This document shows, one piece after another, positions 42,642-51,831 of a stretch of 64,000 nucleotides of DNA (its first letter is position 1; each line of letters starts with the position of its first letter). The position numbers and the translations under genes are program-made. The DNA is from Bacillota bacterium. Its GTDB lineage: Bacteria; Bacillota; Clostridia; Acetivibrionales; JAFADI01. The notes under the pieces are model-generated. The model had not been told where the DNA came from and did no database searches. It saw only the letters and a program-made list of their open reading frames with translations. The DNA is taken from the NCBI GenBank assembly GCA_023424965.1, contig JAFADI010000020.1, positions 53,574 through 117,573 of the forward strand, in the 5' to 3' direction.

Positions 42642-43628
42642 TTATTCGGTATAGGAGATGGAGGTGTCAATGCCTATGGTGCTTGTTGCAGCGTCCCAGG
42701 TCACACCGATATCGAGAACCTTGGCAATATCACGGAGCTTGAAATAGTTGTTTCCGCCGATGGTGTATGCGGTAAGCTCAACTTCTTCACCATCCAGATA
42801 GACCTTGGCGGTGGAGAGCAGAGCCTGCTTTGAAGCAGGACTGGAGGATACGGCCAATTCCCCGCCCACCAGGGTATAAGCCTTGTCGGAGGCCAGGCTG
42901 ATGGCGTTCTTCTCTCCGTCCCAGCCCACTTCGAAATTCTTAACAGTTCCGTTTAATGCGGCGGCAAGGTCACGGAGCTTGAAATAATTGTTTGAATTGA
43001 TGTTGTACGCCTCAAAAGAAACGTTATTTTTGTTGACCAGAACTTTTGAAGCAGTAGCGCTGGCGGTAGCCGTTGCCGCAGGCTTCGGAGCGGGTGCAGG
43101 CTCCTGTGCGGGAGCTGCAGGCTGGGTAACAACGGCGGAGCCTTCCGCAACGACTTCGATTGCAATTCTTGTAGGCATTACAGCTTCAGTTGCGGCATAT
43201 ACATGGTAAATTCCGGGCTTGGTCAATGTGGCGTAGTTGCCGGGCGCGTGAAGGAGTATCTCGTCGATTCCCTCAGGATATTCGTCATACACCTTGGACG
43301 GGTCATCAAAAAGGGTATATTTTTTTACGTCGAATTTTACCGAATCGCTCTCCACACCGAATTTCACCGTACCGTTTTCCCGTACGCCGTCGGAGAACAT
43401 TATTGATTCCAGGGCCAAATTGCTTCCGTAAAAGGTTACCTTGACGGGTGCGGTGGCGGTTAATACCTTGGTAGAATCAACCTCCTGCTCTGCGGTGACA
43501 TTGGATACCGTCATGTAATTGCTGCCTCCCAGGTCCACACGTTTCTCCGCTGCGGCGAAAGCTGCGTTCGCTGCCAGAAGGACGACTGTTACCACTGCAA
43601 TTGCGACTTTTAAAAATGCTTTGTTCAT
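42642..43628 (-). CDS. Secreted protein with two copper amine oxidase N-terminal-like (stalk) domains
   Basis: A 328-residue exported protein. A signal peptide (about 1-26, VAIAVVTVVLLAANAAFAAA) precedes an N-terminal beta domain of unknown type, a Pro/Ala/Thr linker (about 175-200) and two stalk-type repeats: SFEAYNINSNNYFKLRDLAA and ELTAYTIGGNNYFKLRDIAK. Stalk domains are common on clostridial surface proteins and usually display or anchor a neighbouring domain. GGAGG lies ten bases before the ATG. It is monocistronic. Confidence 0.82.
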   Translation of the reverse strand: MNKAFLKVAIAVVTVVLLAANAAFAAAEKRVDLGGSNYMTVSNVTAEQEVDSTKVLTATAPVKVTFYGSNLALESIMFSDGVRENGTVKFGVESDSVKFDVKKYTLFDDPSKVYDEYPEGIDEILLHAPGNYATLTKPGIYHVYAATEAVMPTRIAIEVVAEGSAVVTQPAAPAQEPAPAPKPAATATASATASKVLVNKNNVSFEAYNINSNNYFKLRDLAAALNGTVKNFEVGWDGEKNAISLASDKAYTLVGGELAVSSSPASKQALLSTAKVYLDGEEVELTAYTIGGNNYFKLRDIAKVLDIGVTWDAATSTIGIDTSISYTE

Positions 43629-43668
43629 TGCTGATTACCTCCATGATAATTTAGTCTGTTTCCCCATA

Positions 43669-43697
43669 ATTATACATATTACGACGTTGTTAATCAA
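43669..43697 (-). promoter_or_regulatory. Sigma-A promoter of the stalk-domain gene
   Basis: On the - strand, TTGATT (43697-43692), 17 bases, TATAAT (43674-43669), about 40 bases before the ATG. Confidence 0.75.
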
Positions 43698-43770
43698 TAT
43701 GGGGATGTGATACCATTACAGCAGGTGCGGTGAGAGCAGGATCAGAGACGCCGGCCTTAAGGAGGAAGGA

Positions 43771-44028
43771 ATGAACATGGGGAGATTATCGCAGTTGCCG
43801 AATATAAGCAAGGTAACGGAGAGCAAACTGGCGGAAGTGGGAATAGACAGCCCGGAGCAGTTGATTAAAATGGGAAGCAAGGATGCCTTCCTGAGGATCC
43901 GGGCCAAGGATCCGACGGCCTGCCTGCACATGCTGTACGGCCTGGAAGGGGCGGTGGAGGGTATAAAGGATAAGTTTTTACCGGCGGAAGTCAAAGAAGA
44001 CCTGAAGGCATTTTTTAAAGCTCTCTAA
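43771..44028 (+). CDS. TfoX C-terminal-like helix-hairpin-helix protein
   Basis: An 85-residue protein equal to the TfoX C-terminal domain alone. The helix-hairpin-helix core is LPNISKVTESKLAEVGIDS, followed by AFLRIRAKDPTACLHMLYGL, which is highly conserved in this family. Full TfoX/Sxy proteins have an N-terminal domain that is absent here. A role in nucleic acid binding is suggested by the fold only. AAGGAGG lies before the ATG. Confidence 0.88.
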   Translation: MNMGRLSQLPNISKVTESKLAEVGIDSPEQLIKMGSKDAFLRIRAKDPTACLHMLYGLEGAVEGIKDKFLPAEVKEDLKAFFKAL

Positions 44029-44307
44029 AGTAGTGCATTGTACGGAGTGAAATTTACAATTTAATACATGTTTGGATGGCGAAACCACATTTGACGGCGG
44101 TAGTGGGATTAATAATCGCATATTTAGGGATACTATAATGAGCGCAGTTTGAAATTCAAAATTTCCATGAAGCAGACAGCGTGAACTCCATCGATAACTG
44201 CCTTGATTTAATCATAAGGTTTGTTGTCGATATAGGGAGCCAAGTTGAAAATTTGTTGCCTATATGCTGTTGGAAACGCCGAATAATATTTGTGGAGGAA
44301 GCTATCT

Positions 44308-45312
44308 ATGCAGAATAAAAATACTACTCAATTGACTTCAGCGGAAGTGGGAACTCTCTGGACCACATACATGAATGACAGTATGGCTGCATGCATTCTT
44401 GAATGTTTTTTGGAGAAGGTCAAGGACGGCAGCATCCGCCCCATTGTGGATTATGCGTTAAACGTGTCGAAAAGCCATATCAAGACCATCACCGGGATAT
44501 TTGGAAAGGAAGGCCATCCCATACCCCGGGGATTTAATGAAGAAGACTACGATGTGGACGCCGACCGGTTATACAGGGACAGTTACTATCTTTATTATCT
44601 GAGGAATATGGCCAGGATGGGGATGGAAGCCTACGGAGTCGCAATGTCGGTTTCAACACGCCAGGATGTGCTGGACTTTTTTACAGGCTGCCTCAGCACA
44701 TCCGCCGAACTGTCAAGGCGTGTTACGTCGGTACTGCTGTCACTGGGCATGTATATAAAGCCTCCCGTCATAACGGTGCCTGAACAAACAGACTTTGTAA
44801 AAAAGGATAGTTTTCTGGCGGGTTTTTTTGGAAAGCACAGGAAAATGACCGCAATAGAAATCACCCACGTTTTTGAGAACCTGCAGTACAACAATGCCGG
44901 CAAGGCCCTATTGACGGGATTTGCCCAGGTTGCAGAGTCCGGCAGGGTAAAGGAACTCATGGGCAGGGGGGCAGGCATGGCTGAAAAACATATAGGAATT
45001 TTTGCGGATAAACTCAAGGAGGACGGCATACCGGCCCCAGTCCCCTGGGATACATTTGTTACAAGTTCGACGGACCCGGTATTTTCAGATAAACTGATGC
45101 TTTTCCATACCACTATATTGGTCGCTTCAGGTATAGGGGACTATGGTGTTGCCATGGGAACAAGCATGCGGCAGGACATGCAGGCGGATTATGTCCGTCT
45201 GACAGCTGAAATAGCCCAATATGCCGCCGACTGCCTGAAGGTGATGATCGATAACGGCTGGATGGAGCAACCTCCCCAGGCGGTTAATCATGAGGCGTTA
45301 GCCAGACAATAA
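44308..45312 (+). CDS. DUF3231 family protein
   Basis: A 334-residue soluble protein made of two similar helical bundles (about 10-165 and 185-325), consistent with the DUF3231 double four-helix, ferritin-like arrangement. Each half repeats a pattern such as LWTTYMNDSMAACILECFL and DKLMLFHTTILVASGIGDY. Known in Bacillus and Clostridia, often linked with sporulation or coat proteins; function unknown. GGAGGA lies eight bases before the ATG at 44308; the frame upstream has no binding site. A small membrane protein gene follows after nine bases. Confidence 0.82.
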   Translation: MQNKNTTQLTSAEVGTLWTTYMNDSMAACILECFLEKVKDGSIRPIVDYALNVSKSHIKTITGIFGKEGHPIPRGFNEEDYDVDADRLYRDSYYLYYLRNMARMGMEAYGVAMSVSTRQDVLDFFTGCLSTSAELSRRVTSVLLSLGMYIKPPVITVPEQTDFVKKDSFLAGFFGKHRKMTAIEITHVFENLQYNNAGKALLTGFAQVAESGRVKELMGRGAGMAEKHIGIFADKLKEDGIPAPVPWDTFVTSSTDPVFSDKLMLFHTTILVASGIGDYGVAMGTSMRQDMQADYVRLTAEIAQYAADCLKVMIDNGWMEQPPQAVNHEALARQ

Positions 45313-45321
45313 GGAGTAAAA

Positions 45322-45777
45322 ATGGACAAAAGCAATGGTATTGAAAGTATTCTTTGGAGTATAGCCTTTCCAGGCTTTGGACAGATATTGAACGGCCATT
45401 TTTTAAAAGGTGCATTATTTATGGCGGCGGAATTGATCGTCAATACCCGGTCAAACTTGAACAGTGTCATTATTTCAAGCTTCTACTGGGACATCCCTTC
45501 GGCGGTCAGCCAGACCAATTACCAGTGGCTTATGTTCTATCCCTGCATATACGCTTTTGCAGCCTGGGATGCCTATAAGAACTCTTCGGGATATAAACAG
45601 CCCTTTACTTTCATGCCATTTGTTCTTGCCGCTTTTCTGGGCACCATAGGAGTTATATATTCTCCCACGGCCAGCATCGGGGGAATCCCCCTCGGGCCCG
45701 TCTGGCTGCCCATACTTTGTATCCTCCTGGGCATCAGTGTAGGATCTTTTGTGATGAAAAAGGCCCATTTACAGTGA
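45322..45777 (+). CDS. Uncharacterised membrane protein
   Basis: A 151-residue protein with four or five hydrophobic segments. The opening SIAFPGFGQILNGHFLKGALF resembles the TM2/DUF5683-type motif PGxGQ-NG-KG found in small membrane proteins, but I cannot assign a family. AAGGAG precedes the ATG, nine bases after the DUF3231 gene, so the two are probably co-expressed. Confidence 0.72.
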   Translation: MDKSNGIESILWSIAFPGFGQILNGHFLKGALFMAAELIVNTRSNLNSVIISSFYWDIPSAVSQTNYQWLMFYPCIYAFAAWDAYKNSSGYKQPFTFMPFVLAAFLGTIGVIYSPTASIGGIPLGPVWLPILCILLGISVGSFVMKKAHLQ

Positions 45778-45801
45778 GCAATTTAAAAGATTTCAGTCTG
45801 A

Positions 45802-45835
45802 AAGCTCCTTACGGAACCGTGGGGAGCTTGTTTTT
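45802..45835 (+). terminator. Intrinsic terminator
   Basis: AAGCTCCTTACGG (45802-45814) pairs with CCGTGGGGAGCTT (45817-45829), with wobbles, followed by GTTTTTA. It ends the DUF3231 operon. Confidence 0.8.
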
Positions 45836-45992
45836 ATGCTCCGGGTAAAAGCTGCGGCAAAGGTGTTGCCCACACGTGAAATATTTTTGTTTTGGGCCTG
45901 TCCGCCAGGGTAGGAATGGAATTAGAAACAAGGAGTGACGGACTCTGCCTGTACCCGAACAAACCACATGGAAACCTTCCTTTTGCTGCTTG

Positions 45993-46021
45993 TTGACAAT
46001 GGTGGGGTGATGTGTTATTGT
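45993..46021 (+). promoter_or_regulatory. Sigma-A promoter of speA
   Basis: TTGACA (45993-45998), 17 bases, TATTGT (46016-46021), giving a leader of about 85 bases. The remaining ~155 bases upstream to the terminator hold nothing I recognise. Confidence 0.7.
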
Positions 46022-46110
46022 TTGCTGAGAAAACTGATTTGCACGGCTCAGAGGATTTTTCTTCCGCCGGCCAGGTAGAGATTGATTGCATAGATGGAGG
46101 TAGGTAAGCC

Positions 46111-48027
46111 ATGAATAAAACGGAACTTTTAGGCAGGTGGACAAAAGAAAAATCTGAAGAGCTTTACGGTATTAAAAACTGGGGCGCCGGCTATTTTTCA
46201 ATCTCCGATAAGGGGGAAGTGCTGGTAAATCCCCACAAGGATAACGATTCTTCTGCAATCAGCCTGATGGATATCATCTCGGGTGTCCGCGAGCGCGGGC
46301 TTGACATGCCGGTGCTGCTGCGCTTTGAAAACCTGCTGGATTCACAGATTTCCTTTCTCAACACCTCTTTTGCGGAAGCCATGAAGAAGCTGAGCTATAA
46401 AGGGGAATACCGGGGGGTCTACCCTGTGAAGGTCAACCAGCAGCAGCAGGTCGTTGAAGAAGTGACAAAATTCGGACAGCGCTACCACCACGGGCTGGAG
46501 GTAGGCAGCAAAGCAGAACTGGTTGCTGCCCTTTCCCTGATGAAGGACAAGGAAGCCTGCCTGATCTGCAACGGATATAAAGATGAAGAATTTATCGACC
46601 TGGGGCTCTATGCCGTTAAAATGGGTTTTAAATGTTTCTTTGTCATTGAGATCCCCGGTGAACTGGATATTGTGCTGGAACGCTCACAGGCACTGGGAAT
46701 CCAACCCAACATAGGAATCCGGATCAAGCTTTCCGCCAAGGCCGGCGGACACTGGACGGAATCGGGAGGAGACCGCAGCATATTCGGCCTCAACGTTTCC
46801 CAGGTGATTTCGATTGTGGACATCCTGAAGGAAAAAGGCATGCTGGATTCCCTCAAACTGCTCCATTACCATCTCGGCTCCCAGATACCCAACATACGGG
46901 ATATCCGTTCGGCGGTGCTGGAGGCCACCCGGGTATATGCGGAGCTGGTAAACGAGGGAGCGCCCATGGGCTATCTGGATTTGGGCGGCGGCCTTGCGGT
47001 GGATTACGACGGATCCAATACAAACTATTCCTACAGCCGCAATTACACGGTGGAAGAGTACTGCACCGACATTGTCGAAGCCGTCATGTCCATACTGGAC
47101 CCCGGCAACATCCAGCATCCCGTCATTGTAACGGAATCGGGCCGTACGACGGTGGCCTATTATTCCGTACTGCTTTTTAACGTGCTGGATGTGGAAAAGT
47201 TTGAAGAGTATGAGGTGCCGGACAAGCTTGACGACAATACCTCAGAGCAGATCAAAAACCTTTTTGACGTCAATAAGAATCTTAATTTGAAGAATATACA
47301 GGAGTGCTACAACGATGCCCTTTACTACCGCGATGAGATCCGGGACATGTTCAAGCACGGCAGGATAAGCCTTCGTGAACGCGCCTTTTCGGAAAAGATT
47401 TTCTGGAACACCATCAACCAGATCGCAAAGGAAAAGCAGAAGCTTAAGAACGCTCCCCCGGACCTGGAAGACATCGAAAGTGCTATTGCAGACATCTATT
47501 ACTGCAACTTTTCGGTATTCCAATCCATTCCGGACAGTTGGGCCATTGACCAGTTATTCCCCATTATGCCCCTGCACCGCCTGCTGGAACTGCCCAAGCG
47601 CAATTCCATTATCGCGGATATTACCTGCGACTGCGACGGAAAAATCGACCGCTTCATCGACCTGCACGATGTGCGCACCACTTTGCCCTTGCACGAAATG
47701 AAAAACGGTGACGATTATTATCTCGGAGTTTTCCTGGTAGGAGCGTACCAGGAGACCTTGGGGGACCTGCACAACCTGTTTGGGGATACCAATGTGGTCA
47801 GTGTGAGGATCACTTCCGACGGCTATGACCTGGTGAAGGAAATTCATGGGGACAGCGTATCCGACGTATTGTCCTATGTGGAGTTTGACCCCAAGGACAT
47901 GCTGGTGCGGTTCCGGGAAACGGCGGAAGAAGCCATCCGCAACGGACTCATCAGTGCCATCGACAGGCGGGAAATCATGCGTGCATACGATAACGGCCTC
48001 AGGGGATACACCTATTACGAGCGCTGA
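46111..48027 (+). CDS. speA: Biosynthetic arginine decarboxylase
   Basis: A 638-residue PLP enzyme (fold type III, alanine racemase-like barrel) that turns arginine into agmatine, the first step toward putrescine. The PLP lysine lies in GVYPVKVNQQQQVVEE near residue 108. The motifs GLEVGSKAELV, HYHLGSQIPNIRDIR, YLDLGGGLAVDYDGS and VTESGRT follow, and the C-terminal dimer domain has ADITCDCDGKIDRF with the active-site Cys/Asp. Length equals the SpeA norm. No agmatinase gene lies next to it; carboxyspermidine genes lie 5 kb downstream. Confidence 0.95.
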   Translation: MNKTELLGRWTKEKSEELYGIKNWGAGYFSISDKGEVLVNPHKDNDSSAISLMDIISGVRERGLDMPVLLRFENLLDSQISFLNTSFAEAMKKLSYKGEYRGVYPVKVNQQQQVVEEVTKFGQRYHHGLEVGSKAELVAALSLMKDKEACLICNGYKDEEFIDLGLYAVKMGFKCFFVIEIPGELDIVLERSQALGIQPNIGIRIKLSAKAGGHWTESGGDRSIFGLNVSQVISIVDILKEKGMLDSLKLLHYHLGSQIPNIRDIRSAVLEATRVYAELVNEGAPMGYLDLGGGLAVDYDGSNTNYSYSRNYTVEEYCTDIVEAVMSILDPGNIQHPVIVTESGRTTVAYYSVLLFNVLDVEKFEEYEVPDKLDDNTSEQIKNLFDVNKNLNLKNIQECYNDALYYRDEIRDMFKHGRISLRERAFSEKIFWNTINQIAKEKQKLKNAPPDLEDIESAIADIYYCNFSVFQSIPDSWAIDQLFPIMPLHRLLELPKRNSIIADITCDCDGKIDRFIDLHDVRTTLPLHEMKNGDDYYLGVFLVGAYQETLGDLHNLFGDTNVVSVRITSDGYDLVKEIHGDSVSDVLSYVEFDPKDMLVRFRETAEEAIRNGLISAIDRREIMRAYDNGLRGYTYYER

Positions 48028-48041
48028 AGTAAGGATAAGAG

Positions 48042-48077
48042 AAAGCCATGGAAAAGCAAGGCCCATGGCTTTTTTGT
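48042..48077 (+). terminator. Intrinsic terminator of speA
   Basis: AAAGCCATGG (48042-48051) and CCATGGCTTT (48063-48072) form a perfect 10-bp stem, followed by TTTTG. Confidence 0.85.
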
Positions 48078-48253
48078 TTTGCGCATTTTCATGTTTTGAT
48101 ATTGAAAATTTCATTCTTTTATGTTACGCTTGGTAGAGAAAAAAATCAACAAATTACACGTGACAATGACGGAAGTACCGAAAAGACGCTTTATCAGCGT
48201 CAAAATTCCGATTCCTGAGCCTTATAAACATCATAATTGAAGGGAGAGTTTAT

Positions 48254-50044
48254 ATGACTTCGAACAAAAAATTGCAAGAATGGGTAAAAGAAATTGCAGA
48301 TATGTGTGAGCCAGACGGCATTTACTGGTGTGATGGTTCCCAAGAAGAAAACGACCGCCTTTTACAGGAAATGGTTGACGCCGGAATGGCTACACCCCTG
48401 AATCCGGAAAAATGCCCGGGGGGTTATTTGTTCCGCAGCCATCCGTCCGACGTAGCCCGTGTAGAGGACAGGACTTATATTGCATCCATAAAGCAGGAAG
48501 ATGCCGGGCCTACCAACAACTGGGTTGATCCCGCTGAGCTCAAGGAGACGATGAAGGCATTATACAAGGGCTGCATGAAGGGGAGGACCATGTATGTAAT
48601 CCCATTTTCCATGGGTCCTATCGGTTCGCCCATTTCCAAGATCGGTGTCGAACTGTCCGACAGCCCTTATGTTGTGGTCAACATGCGCATCATGACCCGT
48701 ATGGGCAAAGAAGTTCTCGAGGCCCTTGGTGACGGAGAGTTCGTACAATGCCTGCATTCCGTAGGAGCTCCTCTGGCAGAAGGCCAAAAGGATTCCTCCT
48801 GGCCCTGTGCGCCCATTGAGCAGAAATACATAAGCCATTTCCCGGAAGAGAGACTGATCTGGTCCTATGGTTCAGGCTACGGCGGAAATGCGCTGCTGGG
48901 CAAGAAATGCTTTGCACTCCGAATCGCTTCCGTACAGGCCCGTGACGAAGGCTGGATGGCCGAGCATATGCTTATCCTCCGTCTTACGGATCCCAAGGGG
49001 AACAAAAAATATGTGGCAGGGGCCTTTCCCAGTGCATGCGGAAAGACCAACCTGGCAATGCTGGTCCCCACGATTCCCGGCTGGAAGGTGGAAACCATCG
49101 GTGACGATATCGCATGGATGAAATTCGGTGCAGACGGACGCCTGTACGCAATAAACCCTGAAGCTGGGTTCTTCGGCGTGGCGCCGGGCACCTCCATGGA
49201 TTCAAATCCCAATGCAATGCGCAGCATTGAAAAGAATACCATCTTTACCAATGTGGCGTTGACCGATGACGGTGATGTCTGGTGGGAAGGCATCGGCTAT
49301 GACGCTCCGGAACACCTCATCGACTGGAAGGGCAACGACTGGGCTCCCGGCTCCAAGGAAGTGGCGGCTCATGCCAATGCGCGTTTTACAGCGCCTGCCA
49401 GCCAGTGCCCCGTAATTGCTCCCGAGTGGGAAGACCCTGCGGGAGTACCGATTTCTGCAATTTTAATTGGCGGACGCCGCCCCAGCACCATTCCGCTGGT
49501 TCATGAAAGCTTTGACTGGAAGCATGGGGTGTTCATGGGCTCCATCATGGGTTCCGAGATAACCGCTGCCGCCATATCCGCAAATATAGGGCAGGTCCGC
49601 CGTGATCCTTTTGCCATGCTGCCTTTCATCGGCTACAATGTGTGCGACTACCTCCAGCACTGGCTTGACATCGGAACAAAAACCGGGGCCGACAAATTGC
49701 CCAGGATATTCTATGTAAACTGGTTCCGCAAGGATGAAAAGGGCAAGTGGCTGTGGCCCGGGTTCGGTGAAAACAGCCGTGTCCTCAAGTGGGTTGTTGA
49801 AAGGGTGTCGGGTGAAGGAAAAGCAGTGGAGACACCTATCGGCTACATGCCTGCGGCCGGTGCCATCGATACGGAAGGGCTTAACGTCAGCGAGGCCGAC
49901 ATGGCGGAACTCCTCAAAGTCAACAGGGATGAGTGGCTGAAAGAGGTTGCTTCGATAAAAGAGCATTATGTGAAGTTCGGCGATAAGCTTCCCAAGGAGC
50001 TGAATGCCCAGCTTGAGGCTCTGGAAAAAAGGCTTCAGGCATAA
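48254..50044 (+). CDS. pckG: Phosphoenolpyruvate carboxykinase (GTP)
   Basis: A 596-residue GTP-dependent enzyme interconverting oxaloacetate and phosphoenolpyruvate, for gluconeogenesis or, in anaerobes, CO2-fixing anaplerosis. The kinase-1 loop reads GAFPSACGKTNLAML with the lid Cys typical of GTP-PEPCK, the metal site is GDDIAWMKFGADGRLYAINPEAGFFG broken only for length here, and the substrate loop PMGPIGSPISKIGVEL is present. Upstream, GACGC-TTTATCA-GCGTC forms a small hairpin in the leader. Isolated gene with its own terminator. Confidence 0.96.
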   Translation: MTSNKKLQEWVKEIADMCEPDGIYWCDGSQEENDRLLQEMVDAGMATPLNPEKCPGGYLFRSHPSDVARVEDRTYIASIKQEDAGPTNNWVDPAELKETMKALYKGCMKGRTMYVIPFSMGPIGSPISKIGVELSDSPYVVVNMRIMTRMGKEVLEALGDGEFVQCLHSVGAPLAEGQKDSSWPCAPIEQKYISHFPEERLIWSYGSGYGGNALLGKKCFALRIASVQARDEGWMAEHMLILRLTDPKGNKKYVAGAFPSACGKTNLAMLVPTIPGWKVETIGDDIAWMKFGADGRLYAINPEAGFFGVAPGTSMDSNPNAMRSIEKNTIFTNVALTDDGDVWWEGIGYDAPEHLIDWKGNDWAPGSKEVAAHANARFTAPASQCPVIAPEWEDPAGVPISAILIGGRRPSTIPLVHESFDWKHGVFMGSIMGSEITAAAISANIGQVRRDPFAMLPFIGYNVCDYLQHWLDIGTKTGADKLPRIFYVNWFRKDEKGKWLWPGFGENSRVLKWVVERVSGEGKAVETPIGYMPAAGAIDTEGLNVSEADMAELLKVNRDEWLKEVASIKEHYVKFGDKLPKELNAQLEALEKRLQA

Positions 50045-50070
50045 AAAAGGATATATGCCACAGGCATATG

Positions 50071-50126
50071 AACCGGTTGGCAGGGCTGTGATAGGTAACT
50101 CTATCGGCTTGCCGGCCGGTTTTTTT
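50071..50126 (+). terminator. Long intrinsic terminator of pckG
   Basis: AACCGG at 50071 pairs with CCGGTT near 50115, with extended inner pairing (TGGCA/TGCC, GATAG/CTATC), followed by seven T. Confidence 0.82.
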
Positions 50127-50199
50127 GTTCTTTATTTTAAAGTTTGTTACCGATATAATGGATTTAACTTTAAAATTCAGGCTGGAAAGAGGGGGCTGT

Positions 50200-50766
50200 A
50201 TGAACAGGTGTGATTGGTGCAAATCCGAGGAGATCTATGTAAAATACCACGATGAAGAGTGGGGACAGCCGGTCCATGACGACCGGGTGCATTTTGAATT
50301 TTTGGTGCTGGAGTCCGCACAATCGGGACTGAGCTGGCTGACCATATTGAGAAAAAGGGAAAACTACCGGAAGGCCTATGACAATTTTGATGCGGCGAAA
50401 GTGGCACGGTACGGGGAGGAGAAGATCGCCGAACTGCTTTCAAATCCAGGGATCATAAGAAACAGGAGCAAGATCGAATCCTCCATAAACAACGCCAAAA
50501 GGTTTGTGGAAATTCAGAAGGAATATGGCAGCTTTGACCGGTATATCTGGAGCTTTGTGGACAACAAACCGGTGGTCAACAGCTATAAGGACATCTCCGG
50601 CGTTCCGGCGGTATCGGCACTGTCCGATCAGGTGAGCAAGGACCTTAAAAAGAGGGGCTTTAAATTCCTTGGGTCCATCACCGTATATTCCTATCTGCAG
50701 GCTACCGGCATTGTGGATGACCACATCGACACCTGTTTCAGAAAAACTCCCTTGACGGTGTGGTAG
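50200..50766 (+). CDS. tag: DNA-3-methyladenine glycosylase I
   Basis: A 188-residue base-excision repair enzyme removing 3-methyladenine. The zinc-staple ligands are visible: Cys in RCDWC and His in KYHDEEWG at the N-terminus, and the pair in DDHIDTCF at the C-terminus. The helix-hairpin-helix region and ESAQSGLSWLTILRKRENYR are typical of Tag. The ATG at 50200 is preceded by GAGGGGG; a longer frame upstream covers the pckG terminator and is not used. Confidence 0.95.
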   Translation: MNRCDWCKSEEIYVKYHDEEWGQPVHDDRVHFEFLVLESAQSGLSWLTILRKRENYRKAYDNFDAAKVARYGEEKIAELLSNPGIIRNRSKIESSINNAKRFVEIQKEYGSFDRYIWSFVDNKPVVNSYKDISGVPAVSALSDQVSKDLKKRGFKFLGSITVYSYLQATGIVDDHIDTCFRKTPLTVW

Positions 50767-50842
50767 CCGTCAGACCTTTGCCGCATATTCCCGTATCCAA
50801 TTGTAAGTTGTATCAACCATTTTACTGATTAGGAGGGAACTT

Positions 50843-51700
50843 GTGAGAAAATTTCTGACACCAAAAGGCTTATCAGAGAAGGAACGGATGGAAATCAAAG
50901 CGCTTCTGGAGGCATGCAGCCGGAGAGAACCGCTGAACATGAAGCTCAACTGGAACATGCTTGAGGAGCGTCCTGCCGATGAAGAAAACGACCTGCTGTG
51001 TTATGACGAAGGAAAGCTTATCGGCTATATGGGCCTGTACCATATGGAGAAGAGCTCAACGGAAATCGAGGTTACGGGGATGGTCCATCCGGACTACAGG
51101 CGCCAGGGCATATTTAAGGAGCTTTACAACACAGCCAGACAAAAGTGTGCGGAGCGGGGAGCGGAGAAAATCCTGTTGATTTCGGAGCGCTGTTCAGAGG
51201 CGGGAAGGGCTTTTGCAGAGTCAGCGGGGGGACAACACGTATCCTCCGAATATAAAATGAGGTTTGAAGGACAAACAGTGCCTGATTTCCCCAGCGTGGG
51301 AATTGCGCTGCGGACTGCGGAGCCCCGGGACTATTCCCGCCTTGTCGCCCTGGACAGGGTGTGCTTTGGACTTCCGGAAGGTGAAATGGACGAGGACTAC
51401 TGCCGCCAGGCCTATGAGTCCACCTTTGTTGCGGATCTGGAAGGTGAAATGGTGGGCAAAATAGGGGTACTGGTGGAAGGCCAGGAAGGTTACATATTTG
51501 GTGTGGGTGTAAAGCCGGAATACCGGGGAAGGGGATACGGAAGGGAAATTCTGAGCCTGGCCATGCTGGATTTGCTGGCGCGGCGGATAAACTCCACTTT
51601 CCTGGAAGTGGCGGTCGCAAATGAAAGGGCATTGACTCTTTATAAATCAAGCGGCTTTAAGGAAAACTCCATATATAATTATTATGAAATAGGACTGTGA
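50843..51700 (+). CDS. Tandem GNAT domain acetyltransferase
   Basis: A 285-residue protein with two GNAT folds. The N-terminal copy (about 40-145) has VHPDYRRQGIFKELYN, and the C-terminal copy (about 155-285) has GVKPEYRGRGYGREIL; both are the acetyl-CoA motif A (R/Q-x-x-G-x-G/A). GTG start after GGAGGG. Substrate unknown: could be a protein N-terminus, amine or antibiotic. Confidence 0.87.
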   Translation: MRKFLTPKGLSEKERMEIKALLEACSRREPLNMKLNWNMLEERPADEENDLLCYDEGKLIGYMGLYHMEKSSTEIEVTGMVHPDYRRQGIFKELYNTARQKCAERGAEKILLISERCSEAGRAFAESAGGQHVSSEYKMRFEGQTVPDFPSVGIALRTAEPRDYSRLVALDRVCFGLPEGEMDEDYCRQAYESTFVADLEGEMVGKIGVLVEGQEGYIFGVGVKPEYRGRGYGREILSLAMLDLLARRINSTFLEVAVANERALTLYKSSGFKENSIYNYYEIGL

Positions 51701-51831
51701 TGCTCTTCTTCCATTCATGGAACAAATTTTCCGTTTTCAAGTCTAATAAACTGTGAACGCCGGATTGAAGGCAATGCTCCAATCCGGAAGCCGGCTGAAA
51801 ATTAATTCTATGAATACATGGGAGGATCATT